Source: Klebsiella sp. WP3-W18-ESBL-02 (lineage in GTDB: Bacteria > Pseudomonadota > Gammaproteobacteria > Enterobacterales > Enterobacteriaceae). Taken from it: 64,000 bases of DNA. Position numbers and translations under genes: made by a program. Numbering within the stretch: position 1 is the stretch's first letter; each line of letters opens with the position of its first letter. The notes beneath the pieces were generated by a model. It saw only the letters and a program-made list of their open reading frames with translations. It had not been told where the DNA came from and did not search any database. Below, piece by piece: positions 7,590 to 16,037 of this stretch. Location of the stretch: NCBI RefSeq assembly GCF_014168815.1, contig NZ_AP021972.1:4154001-4218000 (forward strand), in the 5' to 3' direction.

Positions 7590-9581
7590 CTAGAGCATGC
7601 GACGGGCAGTTTCAGTCACATTCTCTTTCGTAAAGCCAAAGTATTTAAACAGGACGCTCGCTGGCGCAGATTCACCAAAGGAGTCCATGCCGATAACCTT
7701 CCCATCCAGCCCGGTGTAGCGCTGCCAGAACCCTTCAATGCTGGCCTCTATCGCCAGACGGTTACGCACGTGCTTCGGCAATACGGACTCTCTGTAGGCT
7801 TCATCTTGCTTATCAAAGCGTTCAGTACACGGCATAGAAACCACGCGAATCTGGTGGCCTTCCTGCTGCAACGTACGGGCGGCGGCAACCGCCAAGGCGA
7901 CCTCTGAACCTGCAGATATCAGGATCAGCTCAGGTTCGCCATCGCACTCGACCAGCACATAGCCGCCACGAGCAATATTGTTAAGTTGTTCAGCGCTGCG
8001 AGCCTGCTGTTCAAGCGGTTGGCGAGTCAGCACTAAGGCCGATGGGCCGTCCTGACGTTCAATCGCCTGCTGCCAGGAGACCGCCACTTCCACCTGATCG
8101 CACCCGCGCCAGGTTTCCATATTCGGCGTCAGGCGCAGCGAAGCCAACTGCTCAACCGGCTGGTGCGTCGGACCATCTTCACCCAAGCCAATGGTGTCGT
8201 GGGTATAAACAAAGATGGAACGAATCTTCATCAGCGCCGCCATACGCAGCGCATTGCGGGCATATTCCATAAACATCAGGAAAGTACCGCCGTAAGGGAT
8301 AAACCCACCGTGCAGCGCCAGGCCATTCATGATGGCTGACATGCCAAATTCACGAACGCCATAAGAGAGATAATTCCCCGCTCCATGCTCGGCGGTAAAA
8401 TCGATAGACTTCTGATGCCTGGTCAGGTTAGACGGCGAAAGATCCGCAGACCCGCCCATCAACTCAGGCATCATACCGGCGAAAAAATTTAAGCAGTTCT
8501 GACTCACCTGTCGCGTTGCCAGCGACGCCGGATTAGCCTGTAGCTCGTCGATGTACAACTGCATTTTTTCGGCCCACTGCGTAGGCAGTTCGCCCTTCAT
8601 ACGGCGCAAAAACTCGGCCGCCAGCTCAGGCCATTGCAGTGCATAATCAGCAAACAGCGCGTCCCATGCTTGCTCATCCTGAGCCCCTTTTTCGGTCGCA
8701 TCCCAGGCAGCATACACATCGTCAGGAATTTCAAACGGCGGATACGGCCACTCGAGGCGCTCACGCACCAGGGCGACTTCATCGGCCCCCAGCGCTGAAC
8801 CATGGCATTCATGACTGTCTGCTTTATTCGGCGAGCCGAAACCAATGATGGTTTTACAGCACAGCAGGCTCGGTTTATCGCTGACCTGTTTGGCTTCACG
8901 AACGGCAGCGTCAATCGCCTGCGGGTCGTGACCATCAATACCTTCAATCACGTGCCAGCCATAGGCGCGGAAGCGGGCTGCGGTATCTTCAGCGAACCAG
9001 CCTTCAACGTGCCCGTCGATAGAGATGCCATTATCGTCCCAGACGGCAATCAGATTACCCAACCCTAACGTTCCGGCCAGGCTACATACTTCATGGGAGA
9101 TCCCCTCCATTAGGCAGCCATCACCCATGAACAGCCAGGTGTAGTGATCGACGATCTCAAACCCAGGCTTATTGAATTCGGCAGCCAGCGCTTTTTCGGC
9201 AATGGCCATTCCGACGGCGTTTGCTACCCCTTGCCCCAACGGGCCGGTGGTGGTTTCAATGCCAGGCGTGTAGCCATACTCCGGGTGTCCAGGCGTACGA
9301 GAGTGAAGCTGACGGAATTCACGGATGTCATTCATGCTCAGGTCATAGCCTGTGAGGTGCAGCAGAGAATAAATCAGCATGGAGCCATGACCATTCGACT
9401 GCACATAGCGATCGCGGTTAAACCACTGCGGGTTTTTTGGGTTATGGCGAAGGTGATGACGCCATACGACCTCGGCAATATCAGCCATACCCATCGGTGC
9501 ACCCGGATGGCCGGAGTTGGCTTTCTGAATCGCATCAACGCTCAGAATTCGAATGGCATTCGCTAATTTTCTGTTGCTCAT
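7590..9581 (-). CDS. Transketolase (accessory copy, PTS-linked)
   Basis: Thiamine-diphosphate enzyme that moves a two-carbon ketol unit between sugar phosphates. It has 663 residues, the same length as E. coli TktA, and is similar along its whole length: SGHPGAPMGMADIAEV, SNGHGSMLIYSLLHLTGYDL, the ThDP/Mg motif GDGCLMEG, GHVEGWFAEDTA, and DSFGESAPASVLFKYFGF near the end. It is probably not the housekeeping tkt gene, which sits elsewhere (near speB in K-12). This copy is divergent and diverges from a GntR-type regulator, leading a PTS operon. Likely role: feed the phosphorylated product of the transporter into the pentose phosphate pathway. That role is inferred from context only. Confidence 0.93.
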   Translation of the reverse strand: MSNRKLANAIRILSVDAIQKANSGHPGAPMGMADIAEVVWRHHLRHNPKNPQWFNRDRYVQSNGHGSMLIYSLLHLTGYDLSMNDIREFRQLHSRTPGHPEYGYTPGIETTTGPLGQGVANAVGMAIAEKALAAEFNKPGFEIVDHYTWLFMGDGCLMEGISHEVCSLAGTLGLGNLIAVWDDNGISIDGHVEGWFAEDTAARFRAYGWHVIEGIDGHDPQAIDAAVREAKQVSDKPSLLCCKTIIGFGSPNKADSHECHGSALGADEVALVRERLEWPYPPFEIPDDVYAAWDATEKGAQDEQAWDALFADYALQWPELAAEFLRRMKGELPTQWAEKMQLYIDELQANPASLATRQVSQNCLNFFAGMMPELMGGSADLSPSNLTRHQKSIDFTAEHGAGNYLSYGVREFGMSAIMNGLALHGGFIPYGGTFLMFMEYARNALRMAALMKIRSIFVYTHDTIGLGEDGPTHQPVEQLASLRLTPNMETWRGCDQVEVAVSWQQAIERQDGPSALVLTRQPLEQQARSAEQLNNIARGGYVLVECDGEPELILISAGSEVALAVAAARTLQQEGHQIRVVSMPCTERFDKQDEAYRESVLPKHVRNRLAIEASIEGFWQRYTGLDGKVIGMDSFGESAPASVLFKYFGFTKENVTETARRML

Positions 9582-10043
9582 ACGTCTCTCTTTTTACCTG
9601 GATTTTACGTTCAACAATAACGCTTTTGGGGTTTTCCCCACGCCAGCATGAATAGACATGTCGAAAGAAACCTTAGATTTTATCGTTGTATCACTCCGCC
9701 ATAAGGTTCAACGCGGTTTGAAATCTCCTTCGGCAATCAGAAACAAAATAAACATTAAAATACAATGTATTAATTTAAAAAAATTCATTATTACTGCATC
9801 TTTACGCTTTTCAACATAAGTCTATACATGTTTTACTTGTCTAGTCATCTTGATGATGCACATAGACGTGTCCAGATACAATATGCAAAAATGCATTTTA
9901 TTGAGATGTGGCGTTTGTTCACTCAAATTCGTTAACTTGCTCACAATATGACGTTAACTGTCTGGTCGACCGAAAACAAAGTCAGGCATACATGTAAACA
10001 GGATCCAGCGGCGTTATCGCCCACATTGGTTAGGAAAAAGTCG
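9582..10043. promoter_or_regulatory. Divergent control region, transketolase-PTS operon / gntR, with repeated GTCTA motifs
   Basis: AT-rich 462 bp without a gene, between divergent promoters. It holds three copies of GTCTA: plus strand at 9820 (as GTCTATAC), plus strand at 9839 (GTCTAGTC) and minus strand at 9867-9863. The first two are exactly 19 bp apart. GTCTATAC fits the GTxTAxAC core known for HutC-subfamily GntR repressors, so these are candidate operators of the adjacent regulator. The region also shows several T-rich stretches. No firm -10/-35 pair could be chosen. Confidence 0.55.
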
Positions 10044-10778
10044 ATGGTTGATGGCATTACAGAGAAGCAAAAAGAGGTAGTCGATTACATTCTCAGAAAG
10101 ATAAAGACCGATGGCCTTTTGCCAGGGGATAAACTGGACACAGAGATTGCTATTGCTAAAAATATCGGCATCACGCGCGCCACGGTGCGCGAGGCCACGC
10201 GCCTGTTGATCGAGCAGCAGCGGATTTATCGCGTGAAAGGCTCCGGTTTATTCGTTGGCGCCATTGGTAAAAGCAACCATTCCGGCAGATTCCACGCCCT
10301 GTCGCCTTTTGATTTTCAGGCGCAGAAGAGCGGCCATAAAGGCGTCAGAAAAGTCATTAAATTCAGCATAATGAAAGTGCCTTCACCGGAAATCGCCCAG
10401 TCATTACGGATAAAAAATAGCGATCAGATCTATAAAATTTTACGCCTGATGTGTTTTGACGATATTCCCGTCGCCCTTGAGCATATCCATCTGCCGGTTA
10501 ATATGTTTACCAGCATGGAATTAAGCCAGCTCGAAATATCAAAATATAGTTATATCGAAAGCATCACAGGTAAAAAGGTCCAGCGCCGCGATCAAAATTT
10601 AACGGCTATCAACCTGGTTGACGAAGACATCCTTAATTTATTGAATCTCAAAGAGAATGACTCCGTTCTGGAGCTTGATGAGACCGTTTACCTGGATGAC
10701 GGCACCCCTTGCGAAGTCAATATTGCCATCATCAACACGCGTATTTTTCCACTGAGACAAAACTCAACCCGCTCATAA
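10044..10778 (+). CDS. GntR-family (HutC/UTRA) transcriptional regulator of the PTS-transketolase locus
   Basis: DNA-binding repressor of 244 residues. The N-terminal winged helix (residues about 5-75) includes LPGDKLDTEIAIAKNIGITRATVREA, the GntR recognition helix. The remainder matches a UTRA effector-binding domain with the typical FDDIPVALEHIHLPVNMF segment near 155 and a C-terminal LELDETVYLDDGTPCEVNIA block. I start at the ATG preceded by AGGA; a longer in-frame extension to 9948 has no family support. It diverges from the transketolase gene, so it most likely represses that operon until a sugar phosphate binds the UTRA domain. Confidence 0.88.
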   Translation: MVDGITEKQKEVVDYILRKIKTDGLLPGDKLDTEIAIAKNIGITRATVREATRLLIEQQRIYRVKGSGLFVGAIGKSNHSGRFHALSPFDFQAQKSGHKGVRKVIKFSIMKVPSPEIAQSLRIKNSDQIYKILRLMCFDDIPVALEHIHLPVNMFTSMELSQLEISKYSYIESITGKKVQRRDQNLTAINLVDEDILNLLNLKENDSVLELDETVYLDDGTPCEVNIAIINTRIFPLRQNSTRS

Positions 10779-10785
10779 GGCGGGT
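10767..10785 (+). terminator. Probable terminator overlapping the regulator stop codon
   Basis: Six-base-pair GC stem (acccgc / gcgggt) with a seven-base loop that contains the TAA stop of the regulator, followed by catttt. Weak T tract, so it may be only partly effective. It would insulate hemL from regulator transcription. Confidence 0.5.
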
Positions 10786-10946
10786 CATTTTCAGCTCTAC
10801 CTCACCCTCATCACGGCTGATAAAAAAACAGCCTATATCATTTCTCTTGCTCAACATTCACGCCACAATGGGCAAAAATTTCATAACCTCTACGGAATAA
10901 TTTAGAATAGCCAACAAAACATTTTTCACGAACCAGGGTCCTGGCC

Positions 10947-12227
10947 ATGAGCAAATCTGAACATCTCTATAGCGCAGCGCGTGAACTTATCCCCGGCGGC
11001 GTCAACTCACCGGTCCGCGCCTTCACCGGCGTCGGCGGTACACCGCTGTTTATCGAACGTGCGGACGGCGCCTATCTGTATGACGTCGACGGCAAAGCCT
11101 ATATCGATTACGTCGGTTCCTGGGGGCCGATGGTGCTGGGTCATAATCACCCGGCTATCCGTAATGCGGTTATTGAAGCCGCCTCGCGCGGGCTGAGCTT
11201 CGGCGCGCCGACCGAAATGGAAGTGACCATGGCGAAGCTGGTGACTGAACTGGTGCCCACCATGGACATGGTACGTATGGTGAACTCCGGTACCGAAGCC
11301 ACCATGAGCGCCATTCGTCTGGCGCGCGGTTTTACCGGCCGTGACAAAATCATCAAATTCGAAGGCTGCTACCACGGTCACGCCGATTGCCTGCTGGTGA
11401 AAGCGGGCTCCGGCGCGCTGACCCTCGGCCAGCCAAACTCACCTGGCGTACCGGCTGATTTCGCCAAACACACGCTGACCTGCACCTACAACGACCTCGC
11501 TTCCGTGCGCGCCGCGTTCGAGCAGTTCCCGCAGGAAATTGCCTGCATCATCGTTGAACCGGTTGCCGGCAACATGAACTGCATTCCACCGCAGCCGGAA
11601 TTCCTGCCGGGCCTGCGCGCGCTGTGCGATGAATTTGGCGCACTGCTGATTATTGACGAAGTGATGACCGGTTTCCGCGTAGCGCTGGCTGGCGCGCAGT
11701 CCTACTACGACGTCGTGCCGGACCTGACCTGCCTGGGCAAAATCATCGGCGGCGGGATGCCGGTCGGGGCGTTTGGTGGCCGTCGCGACGTAATGGACGC
11801 CCTGGCGCCAACCGGCCCGGTGTATCAAGCGGGTACGCTTTCCGGTAACCCAATCGCGATGGCGGCAGGCTTTGCCTGTCTGACCGAAGTGGCGCAGCCG
11901 GGCGTACACGAGACGCTGACCGAGCTGACCAACCAACTGGCACAGGGCCTGCTGGATGCCGCACAGGATACTGGTATTCCGCTGGTGGTGAATAACGTCG
12001 GCGGCATGTTCGGCATTTTCTTCACCGATGCCAAAGAAGTGACCTGCTATCAGGACGTACTGAAATGCGACGTTGAGCGCTTTAAGCGTTTCTTCCATCT
12101 GATGCTGGACGAAGGCGTGTATCTGGCGCCGTCGGCGTTTGAGGCAGGCTTTATGTCCATCGCCCACAGCGAAGAAGATATTGATAACACCATTGACGCG
12201 GCGCGTCGGGTGTTTGCGAAGCTGTAA
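10947..12227 (+). CDS. hemL: Glutamate-1-semialdehyde 2,1-aminomutase
   Basis: PLP-dependent enzyme of the C5 heme pathway that converts glutamate-1-semialdehyde to 5-aminolevulinate in the cytoplasm. The 426 residues equal the E. coli enzyme. The PLP lysine is Lys265 in LGKIIGGGMPVGAFGG. Other signatures: PGGVNSPVRAF near the N-terminus, VNSGTEATMSAIRLARGFTGR and IIDEVMTGFR. A ribosome site (caggg) precedes the ATG. In K-12 hemL is flanked by fhuB and clcA; here fhuB is still on one side and the accessory PTS locus on the other. Confidence 0.97.
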   Translation: MSKSEHLYSAARELIPGGVNSPVRAFTGVGGTPLFIERADGAYLYDVDGKAYIDYVGSWGPMVLGHNHPAIRNAVIEAASRGLSFGAPTEMEVTMAKLVTELVPTMDMVRMVNSGTEATMSAIRLARGFTGRDKIIKFEGCYHGHADCLLVKAGSGALTLGQPNSPGVPADFAKHTLTCTYNDLASVRAAFEQFPQEIACIIVEPVAGNMNCIPPQPEFLPGLRALCDEFGALLIIDEVMTGFRVALAGAQSYYDVVPDLTCLGKIIGGGMPVGAFGGRRDVMDALAPTGPVYQAGTLSGNPIAMAAGFACLTEVAQPGVHETLTELTNQLAQGLLDAAQDTGIPLVVNNVGGMFGIFFTDAKEVTCYQDVLKCDVERFKRFFHLMLDEGVYLAPSAFEAGFMSIAHSEEDIDNTIDAARRVFAKL

Positions 12228-12240
12228 TTTAGCGACACAT

Positions 12241-12320
12241 GCCGGGTGGCGGCTTCGCCTTACCCGGCCTACGTGAATCGCACAATCTGTAGGCCGGATA
12301 AGCGCATGCGTCATCCGGCT
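12241..12320. repeat. REP/BIME element between hemL and fhuB
   Basis: Two inverted REP-type palindromes (GCCGGGTGGCGGCTTCGCC and TAGGCCGGATAAGCGCATGCG) filling the gap between the convergent genes hemL and fhuB. No separate intrinsic terminator is visible, so this element may serve as the 3' boundary for both transcripts. Confidence 0.82.
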
Positions 12321-12322
12321 TT

Positions 12323-14305
12323 TTAACGGCTCTGCTTTCTCAACAGATAGATAAAGTACGGCGCACCGATAAAGGTCGACAGCAGCCCCGCTGGCACCTG
12401 ATACGGGAACATCAGCATGCGTCCACACCAGTCGGCAAACACCAGCATCAGCCCCCCGATTAGCGCGGAAATCACAATATGCGGCATCGTTCGACGGAAG
12501 CCCATCATGCGCGCAATATGCGGTGCCATCAGCCCGACAAAGCTTAGCGGCCCGATGGTCAGCGTAGCCGCCGCCGTCAGGCACGCCGCCAGTAGTAGCA
12601 GACCAATACGTGCCGGAGAGAGCGCCATCCCGATAGACCGCGCCGTCTCACCGCCCAGCGGCAGAATGGTTAACCAGCGACGGCACAGCGGCACCAGCAG
12701 CAGTAAAATCACCATCGCGATAGCCGACTGCACCACCTGCTCACCGGTCGCGTTATAGGTTGAACCGGAGATCCACGTCAGGATCTGCGCCATACGTGGG
12801 TCACCGCTCGCTTGCAGCATCATCAGCAGCATGGTGAATGCGGTACTGAGCGCCATCCCCGCCAGCAGCATGCGGTGCGGCGAAAATCCACCGCGCCCGG
12901 CGGCAATCAGGATAATCAGCAGCGTCACCGCCGCCCCCAGACTCCCCGCGGGTAGCAGCCAACCAAACGCGTTGCCCGGCACCACAAACAGCATCAAGAC
13001 CACGCCAAACGCCGCACCGGAGCTTATCCCCAGCACTTCCGGGCTCGCCATCGGGTTACCCGTTAAACGCTGAATAATACAGCCCGCCACCGCCAGCATC
13101 ACGCCCGCAATCAGCGCCGACGCAATACGCGGCCAGCGCCACTGCGCCAGTTCGTCAAGCAGCGTACCGCTCGCCCAGTGCCAACTGTGCGCATCGCGCC
13201 CCAGCGACAGGGCAACGAACATCGCCGCCAGCAGAATCACCAGACCGCCCAGCGCAAACCACTGCACGTTCTGACGTTCATTTGCCACGCTATCGCTGGC
13301 GTTCATCGACGGCGCGCTCATGCTACGCAGTCGCGGTAACAGCCAAAGCAACAGCGGTGCGCCAATCAGCGCGGTCACAGAGCCGGTAGAGACCTCCATC
13401 CACACGCGGGTGAGCCAGAGAATAAGCTGGTCGGAAAGCCACAGAATCAGCGCACCAATCAGCGGTGCCAGCATCAGTCGGGAAAGCAAACGACGTGCGC
13501 CGAGCATCTTCGCCAGCAGCGGCGCAAACAGGCCGATAAAGCCAATAATCCCCACCGCATTGACGAGGAACGCACTGATAACGATAGCCAGCGTCAGCGC
13601 GCCCAGACGAGCCAGCGACAGCGCCAGCCCCAGGTTGCGCGCCACGCCGTCATCAAGGCCCATCAACGTTAACGGGCGCAGCAACAGCAGCGTCAGCATC
13701 ACGCCGCCCAGCAGCTGCGGCCACAGACGCTGTACCACGCTCCAGTCGGTCTGCGTCAGCGTCCCGGTGCTCCACAGGAACATGCTTTGCAGCTGGTCGT
13801 GGTGGAAAATCACCATCAGTTGGTTGATTGCGCCGCAGTACAGGCTCACCACCAGCCCGGCCAGAATCAGCGTCACCGGCGAGAGACGTTTACCCCACGC
13901 CACGCCAAACACCAGCGCCCCCACAATACAGGCGCCCGCCAGGGCGGCAAACTGCGAAGTCAGCACGCCCGGTATCGCCCACAGCGTGGTTATCGTCATC
14001 CCCAGTTGGGCACCGGTTGCCACGCCAAGCGTCGTTGGCTCAGCCAACGGATTACGCAGCACCTGCTGGAACAGAACGCCCACCAGCCCCAGACCCGCCC
14101 CCACCAACAGAGAGATGGCCAGACGAGGCAATAGGCTGTAGTGGAACAGCATCTGGTCAATGGCGTTGATATCCGGCTGACGCATTGCCTGGAACCAAAG
14201 CGCGTTGGGCAGCGCCAGGTTGAAGTTAAACCAGGTCAGCGCCAGCGCGAGGATAAATAGCGCCAGCAGCAACATGGAGGCAAAAGGAGAGCGGGTCGTT
14301 TTCAC
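12323..14305 (-). CDS. fhuB: Ferric hydroxamate ABC transporter permease FhuB
   Basis: Inner-membrane permease importing Fe3+-hydroxamates such as ferrichrome. It is an unusually long family member because two BtuC-like halves of about 330 residues are fused, each with about ten spans. The GTG chosen (overlapping the fhuD TGA as GTGA) gives 660 residues, the E. coli length. An in-frame ORF to 14431 would only add residues read from inside fhuD. Both halves show the conserved NPLAEPTTLGVATGAQLG / NPMASPEVLGISSGAAFG helices and GxxGFIGLFAP / GPLSFVGLMAPHIAR segments that contact the ATPase. Last gene of fhuACDB. Confidence 0.97.
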   Translation of the reverse strand: MKTTRSPFASMLLLALFILALALTWFNFNLALPNALWFQAMRQPDINAIDQMLFHYSLLPRLAISLLVGAGLGLVGVLFQQVLRNPLAEPTTLGVATGAQLGMTITTLWAIPGVLTSQFAALAGACIVGALVFGVAWGKRLSPVTLILAGLVVSLYCGAINQLMVIFHHDQLQSMFLWSTGTLTQTDWSVVQRLWPQLLGGVMLTLLLLRPLTLMGLDDGVARNLGLALSLARLGALTLAIVISAFLVNAVGIIGFIGLFAPLLAKMLGARRLLSRLMLAPLIGALILWLSDQLILWLTRVWMEVSTGSVTALIGAPLLLWLLPRLRSMSAPSMNASDSVANERQNVQWFALGGLVILLAAMFVALSLGRDAHSWHWASGTLLDELAQWRWPRIASALIAGVMLAVAGCIIQRLTGNPMASPEVLGISSGAAFGVVLMLFVVPGNAFGWLLPAGSLGAAVTLLIILIAAGRGGFSPHRMLLAGMALSTAFTMLLMMLQASGDPRMAQILTWISGSTYNATGEQVVQSAIAMVILLLLVPLCRRWLTILPLGGETARSIGMALSPARIGLLLLAACLTAAATLTIGPLSFVGLMAPHIARMMGFRRTMPHIVISALIGGLMLVFADWCGRMLMFPYQVPAGLLSTFIGAPYFIYLLRKQSR

Positions 14306-15192
14306 GCTTGGCCCCCTAATGCATTGTCGAGGATGCGAGCGAAGTTCATCGCCGACAGCGTCGCACCATAGAACCACACCGCCGGGACATTCTGCACGCG
14401 GTTGGCGCGCACAAATGGCATCGCCTGCCATAACGGCGTGGCGGCCAGGCGGCGCATATCGGCCTCATTGCCGTGATCAAAGCAGAGAACGTCCACGTCT
14501 TTGTAGGCCGCCAGCCTGTCGATACCGACTACCGTGCTGCCCCAGAAATTAGTTTCGCCCTGCCAGGCGTTTTTGACACCCAGACGGTCAAGAATCTCCT
14601 GGAACAGGCAGTTCGGGCCAAACACCAGCATATGGCGAGAATCGAGCAGCGACATCATCAGCAGAGGGCGTTCGCCGCGCTGTGCAAAACGTGGCTTCAG
14701 GCTATCGATATAGGCATCAAACGCCGCCAGATGACGATGGGCCACCTCCTGCTTGTTGAGCAGCTCTGCCATTTCCAGCAGCGAGCGGCGCGCTTGCTCC
14801 AGCGGCTGTTTGCCGTCGCTGAAGGCAAAGCTTCGGCCCGGTGCAATTCGCGCGAGGATCTTCGGTGAAGGGCCATAACCTGCGGACCAGACCAGCATAG
14901 AGGGCTTCATCTGGGTCAGCAGTTCAAGATTAGGTTCGGTACGCAGCCCGACGTCAATCACCGAGTCCGGCAGCACCGGTTCGTTGACCCACATGCGGTA
15001 GTTGGGGATATCCGCCACGCCGTAGGGCGTTACGCCCAGCGCCAGCATCAGCTCGACGGGCAGCCACTCCAGCGCCACGATACGTTCGGCATTCACCGGC
15101 GCAGCCTGCGCTTTTTGCATCTGCCAGAGCAGCGGCGAGAGCGCCATCGCCGCCAGAAAACGGCGGCGGTTTATCACATTCGAATCAGCCAT
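14302..15192 (-). CDS. fhuD: Ferric hydroxamate periplasmic binding protein FhuD
   Basis: Periplasmic receptor that hands ferric hydroxamates to FhuB. With the ATG at 15192 it has 296 residues, as in E. coli; the TTG one codon earlier is not needed. The N-terminus carries a twin-arginine-type signal (NRRRFLAAMALS), as known for E. coli FhuD. Ligand-site blocks RIVALEWLPVELMLALGV, MLVWSAGYGPSP and NAWQGETNFWGSTVVGIDRL are conserved. The start overlaps the fhuC stop (TGATG) and the stop overlaps the fhuB start (GTGA), so the three are translationally coupled. Confidence 0.97.
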   Translation of the reverse strand: MADSNVINRRRFLAAMALSPLLWQMQKAQAAPVNAERIVALEWLPVELMLALGVTPYGVADIPNYRMWVNEPVLPDSVIDVGLRTEPNLELLTQMKPSMLVWSAGYGPSPKILARIAPGRSFAFSDGKQPLEQARRSLLEMAELLNKQEVAHRHLAAFDAYIDSLKPRFAQRGERPLLMMSLLDSRHMLVFGPNCLFQEILDRLGVKNAWQGETNFWGSTVVGIDRLAAYKDVDVLCFDHGNEADMRRLAATPLWQAMPFVRANRVQNVPAVWFYGATLSAMNFARILDNALGGQA

Positions 15193-15989
15193 CAATAGAC
15201 AAAACTTACCGGTGCAGCACCGGCTGGATGCGGCAGAATGCCCATTGGAATGCCGTAAATCTGCTCCAGCGTGTCGCTGCGCATCAGTTCATCCGGCGTG
15301 CCCTGAGCAATCATTTCACCGCCGCGAAGCGCCACCAGATAATCACAGTAGCGCGCCGCCATATTAATATCGTGCAGGACAGCAACAACCGTCAAACCGC
15401 GCTGCTGGCTCAGGCGATGCACCAGCGCCAGGACATCAACCTGATGGGCAATATCCAGCGCCGAAGTCGGTTCGTCGAGCAACAGACAGCGACTGTCCTG
15501 CGCCACCAGCATGGCTATCCACGCACGCTGACGTTCGCCGCCGGAGAGGCTGTCCACCAGGCGATGCGCCAGCGGTTTTAGGCCAACCAGCGAAATCGCT
15601 TCTTCCACTTTCTCTCTGTCAGCCACGCCAAAACGTCCCAGCGCGCCGTGCCACGGATAGCGACCAATCGCCACCAGTTCACGTACGGTCATCCCTTCGG
15701 CGGGCGGCAGCTGCTGAGGCAGATAGGCCACCTTGCGGGCAAACGCTTTGCTGTTCCAGCTTGCCAGCGGCTGACCGTCGAGCAGGATCTCCCCTTCCGA
15801 CGGCGGCTGGTGACGGCCGAGCATTTTCAGCAGGGTCGATTTGCCGGAACCGTTATGGCCGATAAGGCCGGTGACTTTGCCCGCAGGGAAGGTTAACGAG
15901 AGAGGATGAAGCAGCCTACGGCCGGGAACGCGAAAAACGACCTGTTCGAGAGAAAAGGTCGTATCAGAATGAATTGTGTTGTCCTGCAT
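15192..15989 (-). CDS. fhuC: Ferric hydroxamate ABC transporter ATPase FhuC
   Basis: Cytoplasmic ATPase that powers FhuB. The ATG at 15989 gives 265 residues, the E. coli length; the extra four residues of a longer frame have no counterpart. Complete ABC motifs: Walker A GHNGSGKST, signature LSGGERQRAW, Walker B CLLLDEPTSALD and switch His in AVLHDINMAARYC. Located 48 bp downstream of fhuA and overlapping fhuD by one base. Confidence 0.97.
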   Translation of the reverse strand: MQDNTIHSDTTFSLEQVVFRVPGRRLLHPLSLTFPAGKVTGLIGHNGSGKSTLLKMLGRHQPPSEGEILLDGQPLASWNSKAFARKVAYLPQQLPPAEGMTVRELVAIGRYPWHGALGRFGVADREKVEEAISLVGLKPLAHRLVDSLSGGERQRAWIAMLVAQDSRCLLLDEPTSALDIAHQVDVLALVHRLSQQRGLTVVAVLHDINMAARYCDYLVALRGGEMIAQGTPDELMRSDTLEQIYGIPMGILPHPAGAAPVSFVY

Positions 15990-16037
15990 AACCGTCAACA
16001 TGTTAAAGGGCGCGGAAAGCCCGCGCCCTGGAGGTGG

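Noticed and set aside
7590..9581. Possibility that this is the housekeeping tktA gene moved here
   Set aside because: It is embedded in a PTS operon with a dedicated regulator. K-12 tktA lies elsewhere without PTS genes. I cannot exclude a missing second copy without the rest of the genome.
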